A stretch of DNA of 26,147 bases from an uncultured Collinsella sp. (GTDB lineage: Bacteria > Actinomycetota > Coriobacteriia > Coriobacteriales > Coriobacteriaceae): assembly GCA_900544725.1 (NCBI GenBank), contig UQWK01000028.1, positions 1 through 26,147 on the forward strand, given 5' to 3'. Made by a program: the position numbers and the translations under genes. The notes under the pieces are model-generated. The model saw nothing but the letters and a program-made list of their open reading frames with translations, was not told where the DNA came from and did not search any database. Every line of letters begins with the position of its first letter. Within the stretch, counting starts at the first letter, position 1. Shown here in pieces: positions 16,008 through 23,519 of this stretch.

Positions 16008-18458
16008 ATGCTGCAAAAAATCCAACGCTTTGGCGGGGCAATGTTCGCGCCCGCCATGCTGTTTTCCATATCAGGCCTCATGGTCGGCGTCTCCGCTCTC
16101 GCAACGACTGCGGACATCGTCGGCGATCTCGCCGTATACGGAACCCCTTGGTATGTTTTTTGGACCATCATCCAGCGCGGCTCGTGGACGGTCTTTAAGC
16201 GCCTCCCGCTCCTTTTTGCTGTAGCGCTGCCCATCGGCCTTGCCCAAAAGCAACCGGCACGTTGCTGCCTCGAGGCACTCGTGGCCTATTTTGCCTATTG
16301 CTTCTTTTTGAGCGAGATCATTAAGCTGAGCGGAGACAACCTTGGGCTTAAGTACCCGTCATCTTTGACCCCCGCCAACGGTATCACCGTCATCGACGGC
16401 ATCAAGACGCTCGACACCGGCATTATCGGCCCGCTGGTGGTATCGGCAACCGTCGTCGCCATCCATGACCGCTTCTACGATGCCAAGGTTCCCGATTGGC
16501 TCGGCACCTTCTCGGGCTCCTCGCTGGTCTACCTCATCAGCTTTTTTGCCGTGTTTGCCCTTGCCGCTATCTCGGCCGCCATCGTGCCCTCCGTATACGC
16601 AATGACCGAAACGCTGCGCCATGCACTTACGAGCGTCGGCCCCTTTGGCGTGGGCATCTTTGTGTTTTTGGAGCGAGCGCTCGAGCCCATGGGGCTGCAC
16701 CACCTGCTCTACATGCCGATCTACTACGACAACCTGGTCATTAACGACGGCATCTACGCCACGTGGAGCAGCTTGCTCCCCATCCTCTCCCATAGCACGC
16801 GCCCCCTTAATGAACTTGCGCCGTGGGCCGGTTTTACCGCCACCGGCTGGGTCAAGCTCTTTGGCCTTCCCGCCATCGCAGCCGCGTTCTACTCCACCGC
16901 AAAGCCCGAGCGCCGCGCTGGCCTCAAGGTCATCCTGGTTCCCGCCATTGTTGCCTCAGTGGTCTGCGGCGTCACCGAACCGCTCGAGTTTCTCTTTATG
17001 TTCACCCACCCCGGGCTCTTTTTTCTCTACGCCGTCTTATCGTCTTGCCTTGCCACAACCATGAATCTCTTTGGCATCGTCGGCATCTTCTCGGGCGGCC
17101 TCATGGAGATGGCAGCCTTCAACTTTATTCCGCTCATGCGCACGCATGCCGGTGCCTATCTTTTGGCGCTCGGTATCGGCCTTGCCTTTAGCCTCATCTT
17201 TTTTGTTAGTTTTCGAGCACTCATCTTGATCTATGACCTTAAGACGCCGGGCCGCGAGAATCATGTCGCCAATCGCGCGGCAATCGATCGTTTAACGGAA
17301 AGCGGCTTTGCCAAAGAGCAATCTCCCAATGACGAGGTCAATAGTCGATCCGATCAAGATCACATCCTCGCTGAGCGGGTAATTCAGCTTTTAGGTGGTG
17401 TTGGCAATATTGTGGGCGCAACCAACTGTGCCACGCGCCTGCGCGTCGAGGTCGCAGACCCTTCCATCGTTGCAGATAACGCGTCGTTTGTCGCGGTGGG
17501 CGCCAAGGGCCTCATCATTACGGGCAAGACCGCCCAGGTAATCATCGGCATCTCCGTTCCCCGCGTTAAAGAGCATTTTGACCAGATCATGGGCCTCGAG
17601 CCGGAATTTGTGCCCACCACCTCGGCCTCCTCTGCCGCCGGCCCAACCCACAAGCACGGTGATATCTGCTTCTTCGATATCGACGGCACACTCGCCTGGC
17701 AAGATCCCAGACTTGCCCAGGAGCTTCCCGAAGACGAGCGCGATCTGTCCCCTTATCCCAACGAGGCGGTTTCGCAGGCAATCCGCGAGTTTGTCGCCAA
17801 CGGCAACATGGCCTTTATCTGCACGGGACGCACCCTGAGCTGCATCCACCCCAAACTTCTTGAGCTGCCCTGGACCGGCATCGTCTGTCTTGCGGGCGGT
17901 TACGCCGAGATCAACGGACACGCAATTCGCGATCTGTCGATGACGCCCAGTATGCTGCAGCGTCTTGCCCCCTACCTTGAGCAATCGGGCGAGGTCATCC
18001 GCTTTGAGGGCCTCAACGGCGTCGTGCGCATGAGTGCCGATGCCCCCGATGCCCCCGGATACGCGCGCACCCTGGGCGACGCAGTCACGCAGCTGCAACA
18101 TTACAGTGCCTACAAGATCTTGATGTCTACATCGCTCGCCAACCACATCGCTCAAGATAAGGCACTTGAGCCGCTGCTATGCTTTAACGAGCTCGAGCTC
18201 GAGGTCACAGAAATCTCGCCCCGCGAATGCACGAAGCGCGGGGGCATCCAGTCTGTACTCGACGTCCTCGATCCCCACCACGGAACCGTATACGGCATCG
18301 GCGACGCCGGCAATGACGTCTCGCTGATGAACGCCGTCGATGTCGGTATCGCCATGGGCAATGCGCCGGACTATCTCAAAAAGCGCGCCGACTACATCAC
18401 CGACTCGGTCGACAAAGATGGCGTCGTCAAGGCGCTCGAGCACTTTAGGCTTATATAA
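16008..18458 (+). CDS. Alpha-glucoside-type PTS EIICB fused to a Cof-type HAD phosphatase
   Basis: This 816-residue single polypeptide has three parts. Residues 1 to about 425 form an EIIC membrane domain; it opens MLQKIQRFGGAMFAPAMLF and carries GVTEPLEFLFMF, both typical of alpha-glucoside/maltose permeases such as MalP, MalB and AglA. Residues about 455-525 form an EIIB domain with phospho-Cys474 in GATNCATRLRVEV. Residues about 552-816 form a HAD hydrolase: nucleophile Asp557 in FFDIDGTLAW, ICTGRTLS, the KRGG lysine and GDAGNDVSLMNA (Asp766, Asp770) of COG0561-type sugar phosphatases. No EIIA is present. The start has GGAGG six bases upstream. The frame is continuous through both linkers, so the fusion is encoded rather than a frameshift. 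It probably imports and phosphorylates a disaccharide, then removes the phosphate. Confidence 0.92.
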   Translation: MLQKIQRFGGAMFAPAMLFSISGLMVGVSALATTADIVGDLAVYGTPWYVFWTIIQRGSWTVFKRLPLLFAVALPIGLAQKQPARCCLEALVAYFAYCFFLSEIIKLSGDNLGLKYPSSLTPANGITVIDGIKTLDTGIIGPLVVSATVVAIHDRFYDAKVPDWLGTFSGSSLVYLISFFAVFALAAISAAIVPSVYAMTETLRHALTSVGPFGVGIFVFLERALEPMGLHHLLYMPIYYDNLVINDGIYATWSSLLPILSHSTRPLNELAPWAGFTATGWVKLFGLPAIAAAFYSTAKPERRAGLKVILVPAIVASVVCGVTEPLEFLFMFTHPGLFFLYAVLSSCLATTMNLFGIVGIFSGGLMEMAAFNFIPLMRTHAGAYLLALGIGLAFSLIFFVSFRALILIYDLKTPGRENHVANRAAIDRLTESGFAKEQSPNDEVNSRSDQDHILAERVIQLLGGVGNIVGATNCATRLRVEVADPSIVADNASFVAVGAKGLIITGKTAQVIIGISVPRVKEHFDQIMGLEPEFVPTTSASSAAGPTHKHGDICFFDIDGTLAWQDPRLAQELPEDERDLSPYPNEAVSQAIREFVANGNMAFICTGRTLSCIHPKLLELPWTGIVCLAGGYAEINGHAIRDLSMTPSMLQRLAPYLEQSGEVIRFEGLNGVVRMSADAPDAPGYARTLGDAVTQLQHYSAYKILMSTSLANHIAQDKALEPLLCFNELELEVTEISPRECTKRGGIQSVLDVLDPHHGTVYGIGDAGNDVSLMNAVDVGIAMGNAPDYLKKRADYITDSVDKDGVVKALEHFRLI

Positions 18459-18571
18459 GCAGCCGGCACGCGCACGCGTCCCGTTTCCCCAAATCGCCAA
18501 AACAGACGCGCCGGCAACTCCAATGTGGCAATATGGTATCTGCACACCGCAACGATGCAACCTAAGAAAGA

Positions 18572-19597
18572 ATGCGAGAACCCGTGTCCAGTCCGTTTAC
18601 CAGCTTTTTAGCCCAGCACTTTGACCAGATCAACGACTATCTGGCCACGTTCTTTGACGGACAGGCGACCTCTGCCGATATCGAGCGCTACCTGTACGCG
18701 CCGCTCTCGGCTTTTACGGCCAACGCCGGCAAGCGCCACCGCCCGCTTATCTGCATGCTCGCCGCAACCGCAGTGGGCGGTAGCTTTGAGAGCGCCCGCA
18801 GCGCCGCGGCAGCTATCGAGCATTTCCAGTCGGGCGCGCTGATTCACGACGACATCGCCGATAACGGGCAGCTGCGCCGCGGCAAGCCCTGTATGCACCT
18901 CACCGAGGGCACGGGGCTTGCCATCAACTGCGGCGACCTGGCACTTACCATGGTCACCAAGACGGTTCTCGACGACCCCACGCTCGAGCCCAACGTAAAA
19001 CTCCGCGTACTCCACGAGCTCACCGAGATGATCGTCCGCACCATCGAGGGCCAGGCGCTCGACTTGGGCTGGGTACGCGACGGGCGCTTTGACATCTCGG
19101 TCGACGATTACCTGGACATGGCAACGCACAAGACCGCGTATTACAGCGGAGCCACGCCGCTTGCCACCGGAGCCATCATTGGCGGGGGCAGCGAGGAGCA
19201 AATTGAGGCGCTGCGCGCCTTTGGCCTGCACACCGGCCTTGCCTTCCAGATCCAAGATGATCTGCTCAACTTAATCGGTACCAAGGAGGCCGCCAACAAG
19301 GACTTCCGCACCGACATCACCGAGGGTAAGCGCACACTCGTTGCCGTGCATGCCCTGTCTGATGAGCGCTATCACGACGAGATTGAAGCGATCCTCTCCT
19401 CGGGCACCGAGGACCCCGCGCAGCTCGCGCGTGCCGTGGACATCTTCCGAGAGACCGGCTCTATCGATTACGCCCACGCCTACGCGCTGGACCTGACCGC
19501 CAAAGCCAAGGCCGCCATCGAGGACGTTTCGCTCGACCCACATGCACGCGAACTGTTCCTCTCCATGGCAGATTTCTTTGTGGAGCGCCTTAACTAG
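18572..19597 (+). CDS. Polyprenyl diphosphate synthase (trans-isoprenyl type)
   Basis: This 341-residue all-alpha prenyltransferase condenses IPP with allylic diphosphates to make geranylgeranyl or longer prenyl diphosphates for quinones, undecaprenyl-related carriers or carotenoids. It has NAGKRHRPLI near the N-terminus, the first Asp-rich motif HDDIADNGQLRRG (Asp93, Asp94, Asp97), GQALDLGW, KTAYYSGATPLATGA and the second motif QIQDDLLNLIG (Asp229, Asp230, with Asn at the last position instead of Asp), followed by KDFRTDITEGKRTL. The residues upstream of the first motif are small, which favours a longer product, but product length cannot be stated. The ribosome-binding site (AAGAAAG) is modest. 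The gene stands alone between the PTS gene and a peptidoglycan-binding protein. Confidence 0.9.
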   Translation: MREPVSSPFTSFLAQHFDQINDYLATFFDGQATSADIERYLYAPLSAFTANAGKRHRPLICMLAATAVGGSFESARSAAAAIEHFQSGALIHDDIADNGQLRRGKPCMHLTEGTGLAINCGDLALTMVTKTVLDDPTLEPNVKLRVLHELTEMIVRTIEGQALDLGWVRDGRFDISVDDYLDMATHKTAYYSGATPLATGAIIGGGSEEQIEALRAFGLHTGLAFQIQDDLLNLIGTKEAANKDFRTDITEGKRTLVAVHALSDERYHDEIEAILSSGTEDPAQLARAVDIFRETGSIDYAHAYALDLTAKAKAAIEDVSLDPHARELFLSMADFFVERLN

Positions 19598-19735
19598 CGG
19601 GGGTTATAAAACCTGTCAGCAGCGTATTTGGGTACAACTTGCTACACTGTTGAGTGCATGTTTATGCATCCTTTTGCGTTGTCTATCCGACACACGCTCA
19701 AATAGTACGAATGGTACGCCGAAAGGGGTTCGTTC

Positions 19736-20641
19736 ATGGAACCTATTACAACGGGCATGCAGGGAGCAGCCGTCGAGGACGTGCAGTCTCGTCTCCTGCA
19801 GCTCGGCTACACGATTGATGCCACCGAAGTCACCGACAAGCGCTTTGGTGCCACCACCGAGCAGGCTGTTGGCACCTTTAGGCTCGATAGCGGCCTTGCC
19901 GCTGGCTGTGCCGTCGATATCCCCTGCTGGAGCGCCCTGGTCGACGCCTCGTATAAACTGGGCGACCGCACGCTCTATCTGCGCATGCCCAATTTCCATG
20001 GCGCCGACGTTCAGGCCCTGCAGCGAGCGCTCAACGTTTTGGGCTTTGCCTGCGGTGAGGACGACGGTTATTTTGGCCCGCACACCGAGGCCGCTCTGCA
20101 GCAGTTCCAGGAAAATGTTGGCCTGTTTGCCGATGGCATGGCGTTCCAGGATACCTACGCCTATATCAACCGCCTGCACCACGTGTGGGAGGGCAAGCCC
20201 TCGGTCACCGAAGCCGAGTCCCGCATCGGTTTTGCTCGCGCCGCCAACGTGCTCGAGCGCTTCCAGATTGCCGTTATCGGCGAGGACCCCATCGCACGCA
20301 GTGTTGCGTCGCGCATGTGGAATATCGCCACGGCAACGACCGACAACAGCGGCATGATGCTCTGCGACTCCGAGGTCCCAACCGACGTTGATCTGGTGCT
20401 CGAGATCGCAAGCGACGAGCTGCCCGCCGACGCCGCACCGCGCGCCACGATTGCCCTCGCCGAGTGCCACAACCTGGCCCAGCGCATCCGCACCGCCAAT
20501 GTCGCTGCGCAGCAAAAGCCGGCACGCATCCGCATTGAGCTCACCGGCATGACGCGCTACAACGGCACCTTCACTGCTAGCGACGCCCAGACGCTCGCGG
20601 TACGCCTACTCGATGGCGTTTGCGATGCCCTCGCAGATTAG
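19736..20641 (+). CDS. Protein with two peptidoglycan-binding domains and an unassigned C-terminal domain
   Basis: This 301-residue protein contains two PG_binding_1 repeats. The first is at about 5-65 (TGMQGAAVEDVQSRLLQLGY, TEQAVGTFRLDSGL). The second is at about 82-140 (RMPNFHGADVQALQRALNVL, GYFGPHTEAALQQFQENVGL). The remaining 150 residues, including FQIAVIGEDPIARSVASRMW, form an alpha/beta-looking domain. It resembles the position of an amidase_3 domain in cell-wall hydrolases, but I see no zinc-ligand set. There is no signal peptide or membrane segment, so export is unclear; it may act inside the cell or be a degenerate amidase. The start has AAAGGGG eight bases upstream. tRNA-Gln follows 36 bp after the stop. 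Confidence 0.82.
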   Translation: MEPITTGMQGAAVEDVQSRLLQLGYTIDATEVTDKRFGATTEQAVGTFRLDSGLAAGCAVDIPCWSALVDASYKLGDRTLYLRMPNFHGADVQALQRALNVLGFACGEDDGYFGPHTEAALQQFQENVGLFADGMAFQDTYAYINRLHHVWEGKPSVTEAESRIGFARAANVLERFQIAVIGEDPIARSVASRMWNIATATTDNSGMMLCDSEVPTDVDLVLEIASDELPADAAPRATIALAECHNLAQRIRTANVAAQQKPARIRIELTGMTRYNGTFTASDAQTLAVRLLDGVCDALAD

Positions 20642-20677
20642 GTAAACTAGACGAGTTGCTTTTGGCAACACCCATAC

Positions 20678-20752
20678 TGGGACGTAGTTCAACGGTAGAA
20701 CTCCGGTTTTTGGTGCCGGCTGTTGGGGGTTCGAATCCCTCCGTCCCAGCCA
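20678..20752 (+). tRNA. tRNA-Gln (anticodon UUG)
   Basis: A complete cloverleaf: acceptor TGGGACG (20678-20684) pairs with CGTCCCA (20742-20748), then G and an encoded CCA. The anticodon stem CCGGT/GCCGG encloses the loop TTTTGGT with anticodon TTG, and the T-loop is TTCGAAT. The length of 75 nt includes CCA. Confidence 0.96.
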
Positions 20753-20761
20753 TTAAAACTG

Positions 20762-20796
20762 AGCGCCCTAAGCCTATAACGGCCCAGGGCGCTTTC
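20762..20796 (+). terminator. Intrinsic terminator after tRNA-Gln
   Basis: AGCGCCCT (20762-20769) pairs with AGGGCGCT (20786-20793), followed by TTCTT. It lies 10 bp after the tRNA 3' end. Confidence 0.75.
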
Positions 20797-20807
20797 TTGT
20801 GGGCAAG

Positions 20808-20824
20808 CGGAGGGATTCGAACCC
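20808..20824 (-). other. Inverted 17-nt copy of the tRNA-Gln T-arm/acceptor region
   Basis: On the minus strand this stretch reads GGGTTCGAATCCCTCCG, identical to 20727-20743 inside the tRNA. No matching D-arm, anticodon arm or 5' acceptor strand can be found beside it, so it is a tRNA-derived fragment rather than a gene. Confidence 0.6.
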
Positions 20825-20974
20825 GCAAGGGTGCGGAGCTGAGGAAACGCGAAGGCGCCCCAAGCCCAAAAGGACCAAGAGCGCCTTACATCTAGAAAAT
20901 ATCAGCCCAGTTCCGAAAAGCGAGCTGCATGCAACAACCAAGTGCCGCGTGGCCCCGGCGGGCCGGGCATTAAG

Positions 20975-20999
20975 TTTGTCGCGAGTTCCGCACGCAAAG
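20975..20999 (+). repeat. Dispersed 25-nt repeat, copy A
   Basis: The core GCGAGTTCCGCACGCAAAG, preceded by TTTGTC, matches copies at 25867-25891 (minus) and 26104-26128 (plus) with a single difference (TTTATC in both others). It is followed by AAGGCCAC as in copy C and preceded by a GC-rich hairpin (CCCGGC/GCCGGG near 20954-20967). Confidence 0.85.
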
Positions 21000-21027
21000 A
21001 AGGCCACGTGACCTCGATGTTTTGGCC

Positions 21028-21147
21028 GTGACAGCGAGAGGGGTCCTGGTATGGCAAGGTGACGTGAAACAAGGCGGCGCTGACCTTCTGGTCGCGCCGC
21101 CGAAGTTGAACGTCAGATTGCCGTGCCAGGGCCCCTCGCAGCGTCAA
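21028..21147. repeat. Long imperfect inverted repeat (about 50-bp stem)
   Basis: Arms of about 41-42 bp (21040-21080 and 21094-21135) pair imperfectly around GACCTTCTGGTC, which itself forms a small hairpin. Pairing extends outward to about 21028 and 21147. Several mismatches are compensatory-looking wobbles (GGGGTCCTGG against GGGGCCCTGG). It could be a structured RNA or a miniature mobile element; no coding sense is visible. Confidence 0.7.
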
Positions 21148-21152
21148 GAAGA

Positions 21153-21174
21153 CCGCCGTTCGGTAGAACGGCGG
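21153..21174 (-). terminator. Intrinsic terminator of the Toprim-domain gene
   Basis: A perfect 9-bp stem (21153-21161 with 21166-21174) with a 4-base loop is followed on the minus strand by TCTTCTT. It begins four bases after the stop codon. Confidence 0.75.
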
Positions 21175-21177
21175 AAT

Positions 21178-23337
21178 CTAGTTGTTCAGCATGCGGTCGA
21201 AGCTTCCCGAGTCGCCATCCCGATAGTCGGCGGTCATCAGAATCTCCTGCGGAATACGTCCGCCCTCACGCAGCACGTTGCGGAACTGCACGCGCGTAAC
21301 CATGGGCAGATCCTTAATCGTCGCCGCCAGGTTCTGCGGCACACCCTGGTTGGCCGCCGCGGGCTCACACGTGCCGCCGGCCTTCACGCGACGCTTATGC
21401 TCGGCAAGCATGGCGCGATACATGCCGGCATGCAGGCGAATCTCAACGACGTTGGCATTGCGGGCTTGCTCGACGATACGCGCACCCTCTCGATCGATGT
21501 CGCCCACGTAGTAGACATAGTTAAAGCGGTAGCCGATCTCGGCCAGATAATCATCCAGTGCGTGTGAGACGCTCGCCTTGCAGCCGCCGCCAAAGATTAC
21601 GCCGCCCACCTTGGTACCAAAGAGCTTGGCATGTTTGCGTCCGCGCAGGAGCTTGACGATCTCGTCATAGGTATCCAGGTTCTCGACCATAATGAACGGC
21701 TTGTCGGCGCCCAGCGTAAAGAAGCCCGTAAAGTGCACCGGACGGTTGGGAGCGACCTTGATCGCCTGCATGCTGATGCCCTTTTCGGTCATACGCCTGA
21801 TCAGGCGCTCGCCATGCTTGCCGTCAAAAGCCTTTTCGTCATTGAAGATCTGGTAGGCGCGCTGGCGGCGCGAGGCAACCGGAGTATCAGCACCGCGGTT
21901 TTGCTCGACCCAAGCCTGGATGATCGCGATTTCCTCGGCAATCTTGCGATTGGACATCTCGTTGTGCTGAGCGCGCTGCGGCGTCTTTTTACCGTCCTTG
22001 CCTTCAACCCTTACAATCTGGGTCTGCTGCTCCTTAATTTTGGAGAGCGCCGTGGGCGTGGGGACAACCTTGAGCAGCTGCCTGCCCAGAACGCGGGCCA
22101 GGGCAAACGCCGAAACCTCGCCATGGGTAGTCGACTCAGCCTGCTGGGCGGCCGTATCTGCTGCGGCAGACTCGGGCCTTTTCTGAGACTTGCGCTTAGA
22201 ATCGCCTTGGACATTGCGCTCACGTTTCGAAGTAGACGTCTGCTTCTGCGAACGCTCGGGCTTGCCCTCCTTCGCCGGCTGACGCTTGGGCTGCCCCATC
22301 GGAGCATCCACCTTCGCATCTCCGTCGCGCGGCGCTACATTCTCGGCGGCATCTTGAGCGTTAGAGCTGCGACCGCCACGATGACGACGACGGCGATGCT
22401 TGCTCGAAGTACCCTCCCCCGTCTGTTCAACCGCAGGTTGCTGGCCCTGAGTCTCCGTATCAGACGCAGTCTGCTCATCAACAGACTTCTGTTCACGAAC
22501 TTCCGACTCGACAGGCTTCACGGCCTTCTCGGCCAGCGCCTCCGGAACCTGATTGACCTTCTCCTGACGCTTTACAGGGTACGCGCGACCTGCGAAGCCG
22601 CGACCGGGACGACACGAGTCTGAGGCCTTCTTGGCCGGCTTCTCGGAATCGTCCGCAACCTCGGCAGCCTCTTCGGCATCGCGCACAACGTCCTGCTGTG
22701 CAGCCTTAAAGTGAGCACCGCGGCGACGCTTGGGCTCTTGGGTCTCCACGGGCTTTTGCTCCTTCGCGGGCTTCTGCGACTCGGCAGCAACCTCAGTCTC
22801 AACAGCCTCGGTATCAAGCTCATCCTTTTGAGCAACGGCGCGACGGAAGCGCTCCTGCTGAGCGCGGCGTTGCGCATCGCGCTTGCCGCCCCCGCCAAAG
22901 CCGCCTCGGCCCGCCTTGGCGGTAAAGGCACGCACGACATGCTCATCGAGCAACTCGTCAGTATCGATATGCTCACGCGGGGCATCTGCTTCCGCAGCAG
23001 GCACCTCAGCGGAATCCTCGACAGGCTGCTCCTGGGCATCATGAACCTCAGCATTGATGGTATAGAACGCCGGGCGGCCGTTAATGCCGCTGCCCTCGAT
23101 CTTGGTCACAATCTTTGCCGCGATGAGCTCATCGCGCATCGCCTTGGTGTCACATTCCTTATCGACGGAGCGGAAAATCTGTGCCAGCGCGCTCGACTTG
23201 ATCTTAAGTGCCTTGCGGCAGAGCAGGTCGTAGGCAACCAGCTTGGCCCGCTCGGCAGAAAGCGACGTTTGTCCGCTCAGACGCTCAGCCAGAGCATCGA
23301 CATTTTGTTGGTTATCGGAATATACCGTCTTGGCCAC
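21178..23337 (-). CDS. Large protein with N-terminal winged-helix-like region, disordered linker and JetD/DUF2220-like Toprim domain
   Basis: This is a 719-residue protein. Residues 1 to about 95 look like a helical DNA-binding region (AKTVYSDNQQNVDALAERLS, GINGRPAFYTINAEV). Residues about 100-420 are low-complexity, rich in K, R, E, Q, A and P, and surely disordered. The C-terminal 250 residues resemble the Toprim nuclease fold of Wadjet JetD/DUF2220: FIMVENLDTYDEIVKLL (Glu552), VGGVIFGGGCKASV, and VYYVGDIDREGARIV with Asp613 and Asp615. No jetA, jetB or jetC gene is beside it, so it is a lone JetD-like protein. GTG 23337 is chosen as start for its AAAGG ribosome-binding site; an ATG at 23361 lacks one and would give a near-leaderless message. 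The family call is by motif only; RNase M5-like or topoisomerase-like Toprim proteins are alternatives. Confidence 0.7.
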   Translation of the reverse strand: MAKTVYSDNQQNVDALAERLSGQTSLSAERAKLVAYDLLCRKALKIKSSALAQIFRSVDKECDTKAMRDELIAAKIVTKIEGSGINGRPAFYTINAEVHDAQEQPVEDSAEVPAAEADAPREHIDTDELLDEHVVRAFTAKAGRGGFGGGGKRDAQRRAQQERFRRAVAQKDELDTEAVETEVAAESQKPAKEQKPVETQEPKRRRGAHFKAAQQDVVRDAEEAAEVADDSEKPAKKASDSCRPGRGFAGRAYPVKRQEKVNQVPEALAEKAVKPVESEVREQKSVDEQTASDTETQGQQPAVEQTGEGTSSKHRRRRHRGGRSSNAQDAAENVAPRDGDAKVDAPMGQPKRQPAKEGKPERSQKQTSTSKRERNVQGDSKRKSQKRPESAAADTAAQQAESTTHGEVSAFALARVLGRQLLKVVPTPTALSKIKEQQTQIVRVEGKDGKKTPQRAQHNEMSNRKIAEEIAIIQAWVEQNRGADTPVASRRQRAYQIFNDEKAFDGKHGERLIRRMTEKGISMQAIKVAPNRPVHFTGFFTLGADKPFIMVENLDTYDEIVKLLRGRKHAKLFGTKVGGVIFGGGCKASVSHALDDYLAEIGYRFNYVYYVGDIDREGARIVEQARNANVVEIRLHAGMYRAMLAEHKRRVKAGGTCEPAAANQGVPQNLAATIKDLPMVTRVQFRNVLREGGRIPQEILMTADYRDGDSGSFDRMLNN

Positions 23338-23445
23338 GGGGCCCCTTTCATATGCACACATATACGTTTATATGGTACAACGCGTGAGCCTATACACGCA
23401 AAACATCTGCGAGGACGCCCTTGCATCACCCGTTCTCACATGAAA

Positions 23446-23480
23446 AAAGACCGGGCCCGCGTTCTGCGGACCCGGTCTTT
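23446..23480 (-). terminator. Intrinsic terminator of cstA
   Basis: A 10-bp stem (23446-23455 with 23471-23480), with further inner pairing of CCGC and GCGG, is followed on the minus strand by a T6 run. It lies about 40 bp after the cstA stop. Confidence 0.88.
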
Positions 23481-23519
23481 CCGAGTCATAGAGATGGAGG
23501 ATTCAATCCGTCCAATCGG

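Larger units (their letters stand above)
20825..21177. other. Gene-free interval holding structured repeats
   Basis: No ORF here resembles a protein; the short frames are repeat and tRNA-fragment translations. It contains one copy of a 25-nt dispersed repeat (20975-20999), a roughly 120-nt imperfect hairpin (21028-21147) and the terminator of the next gene (21153-21174), each listed separately. Confidence 0.6.

Noticed and set aside
20795..20900. A second tRNA gene on the minus strand near the T-arm-like sequence
   Set aside because: Only the T-arm and part of an acceptor strand can be drawn; the 5' acceptor, D-arm and anticodon arm are missing and the T-stem has a mismatch.
20620..21011. 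Short ORFs translating to GGIRTRKG- or RRDSNPQ-like peptides
   Set aside because: These are translations of tRNA and tRNA-fragment sequence, a well-known source of spurious proteins.
21631..22623. Plus-strand open frame of 330 codons across the Toprim-domain gene
   Set aside because: Arg/Leu-rich shadow of the low-complexity linker region; no recognisable domain.
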